From contig LVLI01000144.1 in NCBI GenBank assembly GCA_001687465.1, positions 1-53,366 on the forward strand: a stretch of 53,366 nt of DNA, in the 5' to 3' direction. Made by a program: the position numbers and the translations under genes. This stretch comes from Halocafeteria seosinensis (lineage: Eukaryota > Sar > Bigyra > Bicosoecida). The notes beneath the pieces are model-generated. The model saw only the letters and a list, made by a program, of their open reading frames with translations, did not search any database and had not been told where the DNA came from. Each line of letters begins with the position of its first letter. The first letter of the stretch is position 1. This document shows positions 38,701 through 51,600 of this stretch, in pieces.

Positions 38701-41537
38701 TCTATTGATTGCTTGCCGTTTGATTTCCAACCCAAACTGCTGCGAGAAACATTGTGCAAGGCACTTTCTTCAGTTTTCGAAAGGCACGGAGCGGTGCCTT
38801 TCGAAGCTCCTCTCCTCATGCCAAAGCCTGCTAACATAGCTGCTCAAGCTAGTGCTAGCCGCCAGAGACACTCGGGTCTATTTTCCGATCCACTGGGTGT
38901 GAGTCTGTTATCAATGAGCCGGCGTGCTGATGTCGGCAAGGCTTTCGGTGCGAGTGCCGAAGAAGTAACTGCTGCACTGCAAAACTTCCGTGGGATGTCG
39001 TTTGGAGCCAATATGGGTGGTGTGGGTATCTGTACTCCAGAGGTAGGTGATACCGTTCCAATCTACCTAGATCCTAGCGGCACTGTTGTGCATTTACCGT
39101 TCGACTTGTGCGAGCCGTTTGCCCGTTTTATTGCCCGTTACGACATACAATGGCTGAGGCGGTATGCTCTCGCCCCAGTTTACCGAACTCGATCTTACGG
39201 TGGCTGCTCCCACCCAAAGGAGCTTAGTGAGGCTGATTATGACATTGTGTGGAATTTACGAGCAGAAAATAAAAGGCAAGGTCTAAGCGAACCGACTTCC
39301 TTCCTTGGAATTGAAAATTTGGATCCATGGGGTATTGTTCCCAAGGCAGCGTCGATGGAGGCGGAAGTGCTCTTAGTATCAGCAGAAGCGACATCCCTTC
39401 TCTCTGCCGAAATTGGGTCATATTTTGTTCGCATGAATAATGCTAAGATTCTTCGAGGCTTGATGGATTTTGCTGCTGTTCCCATTCCAAAGCGAGCTGT
39501 TGTCGCGCAGACATTGTCTGCCGCTGTCCACACGGCTTGTATTCGCGCTGAAGGAACCCGTGTTGGGGCTAAGAAGAATTGTATGAAAGATACTGCGGAG
39601 AAGAAATCCCAGACGTCTCGCACTGAGAAGAAAAAAAGAGGTACCAAGTCTGGTCAAGACGACGTCGACGAAGTCAGTGACGACTCTGATGACTTTTCTG
39701 GCCTTAGAGATGAATGGTCAGCTATCCGCAAGTTTCTACTTAAGAGAGTCGGATTGTCACAGGCATCAGCCGATGCACTGAAGGTTTTCTTTTCACTTTC
39801 TCCGTATCCTCTGGTTGCAGTCGACGAGCTTTGTCAGTTTGTGGAAGAACAATGGCAACCAATGTACGAGCGGCTGAGATCTATGGAACAAGAAACATCG
39901 TCCCGACAGAGGCGTGTTGGCCGGACGTCGTTGACTCTAAAATTGCGACTTGCAGGCCTAAGCATGCTTGCTGAAGGAGTCTACGAAATCCGACACACCT
40001 TGATTTATTCGCTCAGAGTAGTGAAAGGTAAACTGAGGAGTAACATTAAAGAGCCAGCCAGCGATCCGCTTCCCGAAATTCCAACAAACATCAATAATGT
40101 AAAAAAGCAGAAGATTCCTCCGTTTTCTAAAATCTTGGAAGACTTTAAAACATGGAACATGTCGCGGAATTCCGAAATTTACACGCACATTATTGGGTTC
40201 TTGCAATATCTGGCCTCGTTGAGGCTTGATGTCGGCTTCGCTGAGAAAAACGGCAAGTATTCTCATGCGTTTGTTTTTCAAACGGTGTTGAATCCACCGC
40301 AAACTCTTGCTAGTAAGAAGAAGAAACGAAAGAGTCGAAAAACAGAGACGCTGGATGTGAACAACGCCACTGATGAGGAACTAATTGTTGAATTTGCGTC
40401 CATCGGCCTTAAATCTCCTCTGGGTACAGATCGTGATTGCATTGCGAAGGGCGGAAGGTATGATGATCTAGTTTTACGATTTAAGTTGCCGGGAGATTCG
40501 GTAGAGTTACCCGTCGCTGTGGGAGTCAGGTAAGACTTCAATCCCTCATTGCATCGAGTCGATAGCGCGTTTTACGGACAAACCACGCTCCCTTTTATTG
40601 CAGATTTGCCTTAGATAAGATCAGCTCAACCCTGATGAGCATTCTGCAGCAGCAAAACAGTGGTTCCAAGCGCTTAAAGTTCTTGACGCGGACATGTGAC
40701 GTACTTGTGTGCACTCCTTCGGGGGTAGGTGTGACAGAGCCGATGCACGAGAAGATTGCAGTGGCTAGCCGGCTATGGGCGCACAACGTCCGCACGGAAT
40801 ATGTCCATCCAACTCCTGCCACTCACGAAGAGCTAAACGAACACTGTCAACGCCATGGAATTCCAGTATTGGTAGTGCTCAATAGCTCCATTACAACCGA
40901 GAAAGATGTTGTGCAGCTACGTTGCATAGACCCTTCGATTCCGTCCCTGGATGTCGAACTAGATGCTTTGTCTCGAGAAGTATCTGTCATGCTTTCAACT
41001 TATGTGAACAACAATATGAGGCAACAGTTTGCTCAAACGCAGAGTCCGGTTCCCGGTAAGGCTGGGCTTATACAGCAAGGGTCAAGGCTGAATAGCGGTA
41101 GTACCATGATGGCATTTCCCCAATCTAAAGAGACGAAGAGCATTGATACGGTTAAGAACGATTTCCGGATCGTCGAAATTGAGGAGAGCGACAGCCTTGC
41201 GGGGAACACTGAAGAAGGTATCCGGAGTCAAGTTTTACAGTCAGTTCCCGCGTTTGTAGCCAATGACTCGAACCACATGATAGTGTTTGTAACGCGACTG
41301 GAGGCGGCATGTATGCGAGAAATAGTTGCTGCCGTCGATTACAGTGCGAGTGATGTTAAAACTGCAGTAGATTCAGTTTGCTCTGAAAGACTTGGCGAAA
41401 AAGCTAGAAGTGTTAAGTCTGCCATTCGAAAGACCATTCAACAACTAAGGATCACCAACGTTGACAAGATTGTTCGTTATCTTGTTGTATATTCTACATC
41501 TAGCAAGCGGTCGGACTTTTGTACCATTTCCTCCTAG
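35794..41537 (+). CDS. GCN2: GCN2-type eIF2-alpha kinase (EIF2AK4-like)
   Basis: Five exons: 35794-36095, 36161-38414, 38486-38613, 38679-40529, 40604-41537; introns 65, 71, 65 and 74 nt, GT-AG, all in phase; 1,822 aa, stop TAG. An RWD domain spans about 45-155 (FEALQAMYPEELTPLP, LPAKYPNIRP), the site that binds GCN1. A coiled-coil linker follows. The kinase starts near 308: GEGGFGKV, AIKVIKL; then a long acidic insert typical of eIF2-alpha kinases; then HRDLKPPNLF, GDFGLA and TTLYRAPE. The HisRS-like domain (about 890-1500) has PVYRTRSYGGCSHPKE and KGGRYDDLV and senses uncharged tRNA and ribosomal stalls. The C-terminal domain follows, for dimerisation and ribosome binding. It phosphorylates eIF2-alpha in the cytosol during amino-acid starvation. 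The space between RWD and kinase (about 150 residues) is too short for the pseudokinase found in yeast and human GCN2. Confidence 0.95.
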
Positions 41538-42034
41538 TTAATATATCAAATCGAAATAGCTATGTGCGTACTTGGTTTCAATCAGGATGAGGAGAAATAG
41601 CTGCGTAAGTATAACTGCCAATATATTCCGAATATGCGGACATAAACTTAAGGAGCTAAGTCTGCTAACACCTTCAATCGTGAGGTCACTCTGCCCAAAA
41701 CGAGTCCACCGGCACGGAAGTACAGTCCCCAAGAGCTAGCGTGCTCCTCTGTACCGTGTTCGGTGTTATTTGAGGTTACGACTCTCCAACACAATAATCT
41801 AAACCGTTTCATATCTTGCTACGGTACACGTGTCAACTGTATAGGTGGTACGGTTGTACATCCAATCCATTCCCCTGATTTGAGCGCCATCGACGATTGC
41901 ATTCCACGCATGCACCATATAAAGTTGCATTTTGGCATTGGACAAACTAAGTCTGTAGTGTGTATTAGTATTGCTCCTACTGAAACACTAAGGCTACAGG
42001 CTACGCTACGCCGTGGAAGGGGTGGGTGAACCCT
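41538..42034. other. spacer 3' of GCN2, start of a repeat-rich island
   Basis: No supported gene. The minus-strand frame of the adjacent retroelement relic runs on through 41819-42034, but its residues there match nothing I recognise. Confidence 0.4.
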
Positions 42035-42360
42035 ACCCGGAACCGGTAAGTTGTGGCGCATCAACGTGGCAGACAATTTGGCCGTCATCAGCTTGCGAAA
42101 GTTCCGCCTCTCCCTTGTTCCCCAGCGGGAGGCCGGTGCTTCCCTGGCAATTCCCTTGAGGAACTTGACCACGTCTTCCCCGAAACCGCCCGTCGCCTCC
42201 ATCGCGAACGGGATAATTTCCGTGTGTGGTCCCTCAGATGTCCGTATTTTGCCCGTTTCAGCTTCTCCGCTTCTGCGGCGATGGTGAGGGGCCTTCCGGC
42301 TGTCTTGACTAGCCAGTCTCAGGCTGCGAGCGGGTTTGGCGCTGTCACATTGACATAAAC
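42035..42360 (-). mobile_element. non-LTR retroelement relic, C-terminal tail of reverse transcriptase (copy 2)
   Basis: The minus strand reads NVTAPNPLAA, a TGA, DWLVKTAGRPLTIAAEAEKLK, RAKYGHLRDH, then after a frameshift HTEIIPFAMEATGGFGEDV, KFLKGIA and KLMTAKLSATLMRHNL. It shares most of these residues with copy 1 at 1.2-1.4 kb and extends further both ways. The closing segment corresponds to the R-x-L-x-A-R-x-S-x-A-L-x-R-x-N motif at the end of many such RTs. The in-frame stop and frameshift show it is dead. No poly(A) tail or target-site duplication could be assigned. Confidence 0.7.
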
Positions 42361-42540
42361 TGTGCTCGTTGGCCATTTGTTCACAAGTGACCCAAATGTA
42401 GGGCTATATCGAAAGACTCATAGAATCCAAAGCGAGGATAATCTTCGCAGTCGGAGCATTAAACTGCCCTTCGCTTAGCACCCTTTTCTACCACCCTTTT
42501 CTGCTGACTATGGGCTCCGGTGGTGGGAACTATGCTCCCT

Positions 42541-43370
42541 CTACCGGAACTTAGGTGAGCAACAACTACTCGCGCACTTCGCGTTCTTCGCCACGTACTG
42601 TTGCCGCGTAGACGATTCTTGGACTTGACGTTCACTAAGGTACCGTCCGTAAGCGTACAATTCCATATCCCATGCTACCAAGTCACTGAATTCCTTCCTC
42701 CGAGCTGTCTGCTGTAATTCTCCTTTATCCGAGCTCTTACCACGATTTATCGGTTTAGCGGTTCCCGTTTTCCACCCAAATCGTCTTTGCATAATCGTCA
42801 AACCCTCATCCAGATTTTCCAATATTAAAACAGTGCTGAAGCGCTCAAGGCACTCCTTTACGAACTCTAAATGGGTATGGTTTAGTTGACCTGTGGGAGT
42901 AGACTTGCAGCATTCACCGCATATGACTCTGAGCAGGTAGTTATCAGGCTGGTGAGTGACCCAATCTGCGAATTTTCCCATGTGCTTCTCGCAAAACGAT
43001 AATGCGAGACGTAACGATCACGGGGATCACGCAAAACAGTAACATATTGGCAACAACTGTAGTCCAGTTCATCAGGCATATACTTCTTATTGGCCACAAT
43101 ATCATACTCAGTCGCCGCAGCAAATTTGTTTTGTTCTGCGATCGTTTTGCCACAGCATGGCACTTTATGGGACCCGAAGACATTGCAATTCTTCTCCGCA
43201 ATTCGAAGTCCATTCTGAGAGCCAAGTTTTCAGAGCGTAGTTCCGCCAGCTTTATGGACGTGCGCCTCGTCGAGTTTGACCAGTTGCCGGTTGAATCGAC
43301 GCCCCAGTTCTGCTCGAAGTTCCCTCCACCTGCTTGCTATTTGAATTGGAAGAACTACGTGAGCAGAGAA
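42541..43370 (-). pseudogene. carbohydrate sulfotransferase (Sulfotransfer_2-like) pseudogene
   Basis: The minus-strand frame opens near 43370 and contains the 5'-phosphosulfate-binding loop HVHKAGGTTL (43233-43262), directly followed by an in-frame TGA (43230-43232). The same frame continues through NCNVFGSHKVPCCGKT and the 3'-phosphate-binding motif TVLRDPRDRYVSHYRF (about 43000-43045). Near 42970-42985 a one-base frameshift moves the coding sequence to the frame of FADWVTHQPDNYLLR. There it runs on through LILENLDEGLTIMQRRFGW (typical of the family's C-terminal half) to a stop at 42541. Such enzymes are Golgi type II proteins that transfer sulfate from PAPS to glycans. With both defects the gene cannot make the enzyme unless a second allele or sequencing error is involved. 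No N-terminal membrane anchor is visible. Confidence 0.85.
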
Positions 43371-44108
43371 TGAAGGGCAAACGACACAAGAAAGCCTGAA
43401 AGCATTTCAAAGAGTGGCGGGAAAAGCTTGCAGGCAGAATCCCCGTTTGTGCAACAGACTCAACACGCTCACTGCCATTCCTGATTACCAGGCAGGCCCT
43501 GGATTATGAAAGTTTGGAACAAAATACCCTCTTGTCATAGTCGTTCCTGATCTCAACTCATCAAAGTTTCCTATCCATCGAATAGAAATGACTGCGACAT
43601 CACAGCCAGCGTCTTGGCAGTTGCAACAAGATGCAAAGGAGGAAGTAATGATGTACCATGTAGTTACCTTCCATGTGGGTAATAGTAATTACATTGTAGA
43701 GCGTTGGGGAGCATGAGCAAGAACCTAGTAGTTCAACCTACCGACGCTCGAACATTACTAGTAGTCAGGCTGGCATAGTTTTCGCACAGACCTACTACGG
43801 ATGCTCTTTCAAGCAAACAAAGATCTTGTCTTTATTGAGACCGACGGACAATTAAATTTCGATGCCATTAATGCCAACGTCCTCGAGAGTTTTACCTGGT
43901 AGTGTTGAGTACGTGATTGCGAGCACTGACAGCTCTCGGTCGACCAGCTGACAGAGGAAATGAGTGCAAGATATGGTCGGGCAAGTTTGAACTTCGTCAT
44001 TATTCTTATTGTATGCTTCTCAAAAGACTCATCTAGATAAACCATTTCTTCCCATGACGCCCTGCGTAAACTTGTTCATGGGCCTCCCTAGATGCCAGGT
44101 TATCGGAG
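43371..44108. other. spacer without supported genes
   Basis: Only short frames on both strands, none with recognisable features. It may include the decayed 5' end of the sulfotransferase pseudogene. Confidence 0.4.
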
Positions 44109-44518
44109 ATGCAAAGAACGGGACAAGTTCAGAAGCACTGGTTTTCTGGGAAGTGCTATGTCGATGGTCTGATCGAGCCGCGGCGCGACGCGGTTGAGGA
44201 CGGCAACTTCGAGGAGCATCGTTTCGCCGAGCAAGGCTCCAACTTCCGCTGGATTACTTTGGTCGATGAAAGTGAGAGCAACAACAGCACCCTCGAGTGG
44301 TACCAATACACTTTCCACGGCGAGGGAACGATCCTCAACGGCCAACGAGACCTCCATGCGGACAGGTCCAACTGCCGAAAAATGTACGACATCGACAACA
44401 CCTTCGAGTCTTCGACCACGAACTCCGCACCGGTCACCAGGGGCGCGTCTACTACCGCAACCGCGTGCGCTCGGCCGCTTCACCCAACACGATCCGTTGC
44501 GACACGTGGATGAGATGA
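44109..44518 (+). pseudogene. decayed ORF of unknown family, GC-rich
   Basis: A plus-strand frame reads plausibly as protein (KHWFSGKCYVDGLIEPRRDA, FRWITLVDESESNNSTLEW, CRKMYDIDNTFE). The reading then seems to move to the next frame (VFDHELRTGHQGRVYYRNRV) before a TGA at 44516-44518. The segment looks clearly richer in G+C than its flanks, which is why three frames stay open together. I do not recognise the family. A chance open GC-rich segment is the main alternative. Confidence 0.3.
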
Positions 44519-45673
44519 ATTTGTATCATTACGTAAGAAGCTTTCTGATCACAATGCAGAATCCTTCTGGCTTCGGTTGCAAGACTTTGCTTCAAGTGTG
44601 TCAACATGCACAGCTACAAACAAGATGACAAGAAAGTGCGTGTAATACCCGTGTATACCGTTGTATTGACAAGAAGCGTTCACAGACCGCTTTCGAAGTA
44701 CTCCTCACCGGAAGCCATGACTTCGGCGACGACAAGGATTGAGATGCAATCTTAGGCAGTACCCTTCAGGCATTTCATTAATTTTTTTATTTTTTAGCTT
44801 CAATGTTCTTTCGCATTTTCTCGTCAAATTTTCTGGATCGTCTCTAGCTGGTATTTCTTTAGAAAAAATTCTCTCACTCTCGCTGACTTTGGTGGTTTCA
44901 GAGCTACCGTTATTTTGACTGCGTTTCTCATCCGATGTACTACATGGTATGAGCTGCACAGTGTTAATCGCCTATCTCTCTAGCACGGCATGACTGCTCT
45001 TAATTCCCTTGTTGTTTAGTCGATACTTCAAATATTCTAGCGGGCTTGAATGTGTCAGGACAGTTTACGCATTGCGCGATGGTGGTGGTATTACCAGTGC
45101 AAGGTGTCTTTGAAGAGTGTCAACAGAACAAACGACAACTTGCCAACAAGCAACTTGATCCAACCGAGCTAAGAAAAGAGACAAGGGGAAAACTGAATGT
45201 TTTGTTACTATGTAGCAACCGGTTGTCTACCCTAAATAATACACACGAATTGTATACCGGTTGTAATGTAAAGGCCAATCGGCTACATCAGGGTAATAAC
45301 GCCACACTTGGCGAACTACCTCAACGGGTTCACAACGATGACTGAAACCCATTCCACTATCTAGCTTTTGATGTGGCGGGAGATAACTGTGGCCGATCTT
45401 ACGTATGGGCTGCTGTACCGGGTAAGTTTTGAACGACTTGTTCCGATAAGTTTGTCTCATTTTATTTGTTATTCTATGCCGGTAATTGTAACATGCCTTC
45501 CCAATAATGTTGCATTGAGCACTCACGGAAGTTGTCCGCGTTCGCAGCTGACGTCTCACTGCAACTCTCACAGGAATGGGACTTACTGGTGTCAAACTAG
45601 CATTTAGAGCTACCATGAACTCGGCAGTTCCAATGAAAATCCTGAATATTACTTCTAAATGCAGATACGAACC
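44519..45673. other. spacer 3' of the giant receptor gene
   Basis: Small frames (45046-45345 plus, 99 codons; 45227-45616 minus, 129 codons) overlap each other on opposite strands and resemble nothing known. It includes the receptor's presumed 3' UTR and AT-rich segments near 44770-44830. Confidence 0.4.
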
Positions 45674-48600
45674 TTAGGCATCTGGCTCATCGTCGTTTAG
45701 GGGATTCATTCGATGATAATCATGGTTTGACGGCTGTTCATTCTCACCATGAGCGATATCCCGTTGGCATACACACGAGCCTGCTTGACATAAACGAGCC
45801 GAAAATTCACTGAATAAGTGGTCCGCAATGGACTGACTTTGTATGTCACTGTGACGAAATAGCTGGCTCCCGTATGCACAAGGATCAAACACAAAGTAGT
45901 CAAACAAACGAGACGAAGGGACGGTGTATGCCCATTCTTTCGCCTCATCTTCCCCAGGCTGGAAAGAATGACGATTGTTAAGGACTCGAGAAACCGCATT
46001 GGATATCCGATGACGTATGTCATCAGGTAGACTGTTGACACGTCCCATCGCATATCGGCTCACCCATTGGTATTCCTGTGATAGTGAGCAACATTTACAA
46101 CTCACGTAACGTCGCCATTGGCAACATCCTTGGGAAGGTTGAGTCAGCAATGCTACCAATCCAAGTCGTTCTTTTGAGCCTTTTGTCAATTGGTCACATG
46201 TCGCCATATCTCCACGCTCCCTGTAATGCCAAAGAAGATCAATATAGACGTCGATCAGTCCAAAGCGAAATTCCCAGCGGGTCTCAGTCTTTCCAGTTTT
46301 CTGGATCTTACGTAAACCTTCCTGATCATCATTCACAAAATTGGCACGGATCGCTTGACCTTGTTGCCAACAGAGCATCAATTCTATGTACCATTTGTTG
46401 GGGGTACGATTCCAAAGATGATAAGCGTCCGTGAATAATTGAGAAGGAATGACAATGTCCGAAGCAAAGTTAAGAACTATATCACAGTTCGTTTGATTGT
46501 CTTTGGTAGACATTACAGCCTGTCGCGTGCAAAGTAACTGATAAAAAGCTAGGACTTCTTCCAGATTTCCTCGATTAAATTGGTAAGACTGGCAAACCCA
46601 ACCTTGATAACGACTGATCAAGTAATCAATAGCCCCAAAAATCCGCAATTTGTCAACGATACTCAGGCCAACTGTACGGTTATGGTGAAGCAGTAACAGG
46701 TAACAGCTTTGCAACAGGATATGGGTTAACGACTGAGTCTCAATAGCACTCTTATCCCATTTAGAACGTATCGTCCCAATTAGATCCTCCATAAATTGAC
46801 TTGTAATAAGAAAACTAGCGACAGATTCCTTCGAGTTCTCATTATCACTGATATAATAACGATGTAGGCTTCGCGCCCAATTGAAAAAGCCAGACTGATG
46901 ATTGCTTAGCTCTCGTATATATGGATAAACTTGATCAAAATACTGGTCGTTCAGTTCTCTTACGCTAGGGCACTCCGTATCTCCTTTTGGGCATGATGCA
47001 AGATACTCCTTCAACAACTGTGACAGCTCGTTAATATAGCGACTACGTCGCTTCCTTCGAAGTAACGCATTACCAAAGCAGAGAGTAGCAGAAACAACTG
47101 CTACACCCACCGCCAAGAATTTGAAAACTTGACTCATAGAAAAGCTTACCTGAGGTATCGTCTTAATCTGCAACCTTAAAACGCCTTGAGCGTGACCACC
47201 ATGGCCGTCGAATGCTTGAATGATGATAGAATAAACATCATGATTTGGTATCGAAGTTAGATCCGCTTGCAATTCTTGTGACTCAGAAGAGTACTTCAAC
47301 CAACCAGGCTTGTGTGAAAACTGATAATGAAGGGTGTCACCGTCCGGATCTTTAAAATGGTCCACAATCGAATAGCTCCAGGGTTCAAGAATACGAAGAG
47401 TATGTTGGCCAAATGCTCGCGTTAACACAGGGGCGCGATTAGGCACTGTCACAGCGAAATAGCTGTGCACTGAATGCCCACAGCGTGATCGCTCTTGATA
47501 CGGATGTTGGAAACAATCCTTCACGATTAAACTGATGTTATAACTCCCTTGATCACCGGTTTTGGGACTAAAAACGAATGTGTTGGATTCTATAGATAAG
47601 TTGATCCAGTCTGGGAGGGGCCCCCTATTCTCGAATTCAGTCGATTGAATGTAAATGCGATCGCCATCAGGGTCTCTTTCTTGCAATGGTTTTATATAAA
47701 TATTGTCCACATAGACATACTGATCGCCAATGGATATGTTTGGGGAGCGGTTTGGCACATTAATAGTCAAAAGTTTCGAACCTATACCACCAAAGGAATC
47801 TATAGCGGTTACGTTGGCAGTATAGTTTCCTTGATATCCGGAAATCATCGTCGCTGATATAATGCCTGTTTTCGGATCCACTACCAACCACGGAGGAGCA
47901 CGGGGATAAAGAGCTAAGCCGTAGCTTGTAATGGTATCATTTTCTGGATCCCAAACATGCTTCAGTAGAACGTTACTGATATCGAGACCATCTATCCAGA
48001 AACGCAGAGTAGTAGGTCCTGAATAGTAGGGTGGTTGATTCGGAACATCAATAACCATCCGGTAGCGGATCAAAAACTGATAAGGAAGGGTATAATGCTT
48101 CGCTGAGTCATACAGAAAGGAATACTCTAAGTCAAAGTCTAGCGAATATAGGCCACGAACGGTTCCGGTCGGTATACCATAAATACTATGATTTATAAAA
48201 TCCATATTGAGCCAGACAGCAGCATTGATAGACCTCATTTTTTTAAGAGTAGCACTTCCGTACTGCTCAGAGTTCATTTCAAGCAGATCCACAGAAAAAT
48301 GTTCACCGAATTTGGCTTTTTGTAATAACGGAGGAGTGGCCTGTTTCGGATAAGGTCTCAATTGGCCTGGCAGACTTCTCAAATCCTCCCCCCTCGTAGG
48401 TATAGAGTGGGATTCGAAGGTGGAATACTGATGAGCTTCAAAGCTCATCGAAACATGTAGAGAGTAGGCGTACGGTACAACGTCCTCGAATTCCCAGGGT
48501 GAATCCGGAATAAACCAATACTCTGGTAACAAAACGGCATTTGTACTCCAGTAAGGCAGGGACAACAATCCCTCGTCGATACCGACGTAAAGGAAACCAT

Positions 48601-51600
48601 CGTTATGGTTCAGAGAAAAAACAGCAACGTTTTTGAATTTGTTGCGGATGACGGCAGCTTGCCTTATCTCACCATTTGTCTCCCAGTGTATCAGTAGAAT
48701 ACAATTGCATTCGTACAAAATGGATCGCCAATTGATTCCGGTAATTAAAGAACTGTCAGGCATCTGAGTTACAGCCTTTTCAGGGTCGTCAAACTTCCGT
48801 ATACTAGCCAACCCTCCAACCACTCTATTCCATAGCATTGTCCCTTCCTCATTCAATTGCGCTACAAAAAAAAGTAAAGCATTCTCTTGTTGAATGTAAC
48901 TGGTAAACCAGATCGAAGAATCATTCCCAAAAATATTGCTATAGTAAGTATTTCTGAAAGAAGCGGGCAAGATGATCGATTTAACCCAATAAAAGGATAA
49001 ATCAAATCCTACTTTTGCTACACTAGGGTTTTCAGCCCCGCTGGCTACCCAGATAGAGTTATTGGCATTATCCACCCATAGCGACTTCCAACCAAGTGAT
49101 CCGTCATTGGAGAGCTGGGCTGAGCTGCATAAATAGTGATTTTCTCCAACACTTACTTTGCGTAAAGAACCATTTCTCGTCAACGCCCAGAACGTCAACT
49201 TATCCTGAAACGTTACGTCGTAGAAGACAAGGTTTGGATGGTCAATCTTTTTAGCTCCCTCAGGTCCCCAGTTGCCAGTTTTTGTCATTGTACCCCAGAA
49301 ACTGGTATTTTTGTACTCTTTGAAGTAAGCCACTGAAACGAGAATGTGTGAGGAAGCAGATATAGACAACCCAACAGTTCTCAAAGGCGCACCGGTACCA
49401 CCGGCAAGGCAGTTGCTAACTGTTTTTATCCAAACTATTTCCGCTTTTTCATTTGCTCGTGCTATGAACACTCCAGGGTAAGGAGAATCAGGATTAACCA
49501 TACACTGTTTAGTTGGTGCATGCATACCGATAATGAAAGCGTCACTTGAATTCGGATCAACCTCGATATCCAATACCTCCGTAACTGAGTACGAATTCAT
49601 AGCAGGAGAATCCTCCCCTACGTATTCCTCGACTCCACTAACAAACGCATGAGCTCGTAAACAATTTGAAGCAGGGACAGTCAACCAAAAGTCACATTTC
49701 TGACCATTGTTAACAGAAACCATCGTTAGAGGTACATACGTAACGATCTCATTAGCCGGATAGATACTGCTTAAGACACCCGACGTCTCATTATAACTCA
49801 ACCACTGAGGTAGCATACTACCGTTCGCTAACCGCACCTGGTACTCGTCGGTAAAATACTTTCCACCAAACCACATCGAAGACAAATCATAGTGACGTAA
49901 AACACCCGGATAAGCAGGCAAAATAGCATAAGTAGGATTCAACCCGCGATTACCCGCAAACACGATACTTATGTTTGCCTGGGAAAAGTTCCCAAAATAA
50001 GAAAACTCCGCATGATGACGGTGAAGACTCGCCTGCTGCTGGTTACTTGCTAAATTTTCGACTTTGATATCCAGTTTCCTCGATACCAAATCAAAGTAGT
50101 CTCCATCAAAAGGATTGCTCTCACCCAAAATAACGCGCCAAAACAATATTTCATTGGTGTAAGAGGAAGACTCTGTATTCTTAAAGTACTGCCCCACTAA
50201 GTATAGAGCAGCTGGTGTCCGCTGCTTTTGAGTTAAAATGGGAGTGGCATACGCTGTAAAAGCATCGTGCACATAACCACGTAAAATTACGGCTTGCTTC
50301 AATTCTCCGGAATAGCTAAACTGGGCAATAAATGGGTGCCATGCTTTAGTATACCAGCGAGGATTCACTTGGAAGTTCATAGTACCAGTGAGCCAGATAC
50401 CTTGAGAATCAGCGACGGCCGAAGCAGCCCTTACTCCCAGGTTTCGGTGGCCGTTTTGCACCTCAACTGCTATCCGTGTCAGTAACCAATCCGCAGAACG
50501 ATTTGACGGGATTTGAAATAAATACGACCAAGAACGGTACGATCTGCTTTGATCATGTCGAACGACCACCGAAACACTTCCACTTGCTCCTGTGACCATC
50601 GTTACAAGTTTAGTACAACAGCCGAAAATGGGAGTCTTTATGCATCGGCTAGCGTCGATACTATTTCGAATTGTGTTAATCTCGAAGAAGCATAATCTGC
50701 TGTTCATGCGAACGCGGAACTCATGCAAAACTAAGAGCAATTTTTCTGAAACAATCTTGGCCCGCAAACTCACGTAGCCGGCCAAACTGAATTCTCCAAG
50801 TAATTGCAATTGCTTCAGTTTCCCAACTCGATCAACAGCGGCTAAGAGTACATGCACTTTACCACTTGTTTCATTGCGAAACCAACTGGTGATCCATACC
50901 GTTTCATCCTGAGAGCTCCCAGGGGTCTGGACTGCTAGTGACGAATGACCATATGACGGTGGTGTATGTCCATAGTTTAATCCCTTAAGCACTTTAAAAT
51001 TCTCTACCACTCCTGTTGTATCAATTGTACCGTAACCAAGGTACCCTTTTGTTTCCTTGGGATCGTCAAATACTGTTCCGACGAACCAAGCGGAGCCCTC
51101 TTCCGTTAAGCCTATAGCGTCTGGAGGATCATCTTGGCCAGTTAATTCGTGTTTGATACCTATGATTTGTTTTGCCCACTGAAGCTCCCCTTCTTTTGAC
51201 CACCTGCCTATAAACAGGTCCCCGACATTGTTGGCCGCATCTTTTTCTGCATGTATTGCACCGGCCACCCAGATACCTCCCCACAAATCTACTTCCATGT
51301 CCGTAATTGCAAAAACTGTTTTGAAAGACACCCGTAGATGAGCGCGAACGTACGAAAACGGTGATCCGGAACGCATATGCATATGATGTTTGATGGTACA
51401 CTTGTCATCGTCGTTATCGAGAAAAGATCGCTCCCAGTAGCTAGAAGCGTCTGTATCAGTCATTACCCAATCTAAACGAGAAGGCTCCACATCTTGTAAT
51501 GTAAGACCGTAGCCTCGTGCTTCCACTTCATCAGACAGATCATGAAGATTCTCTTCACCAAGTTCCTCATATAAGTTATTTCTCTCAGTTTCCGGAGGAA

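Noticed and set aside
45046-45616. 99-codon plus and 129-codon minus frames overlapping each other
   Set aside because: Mutually antisense, with no recognisable family; probably chance frames in the spacer.
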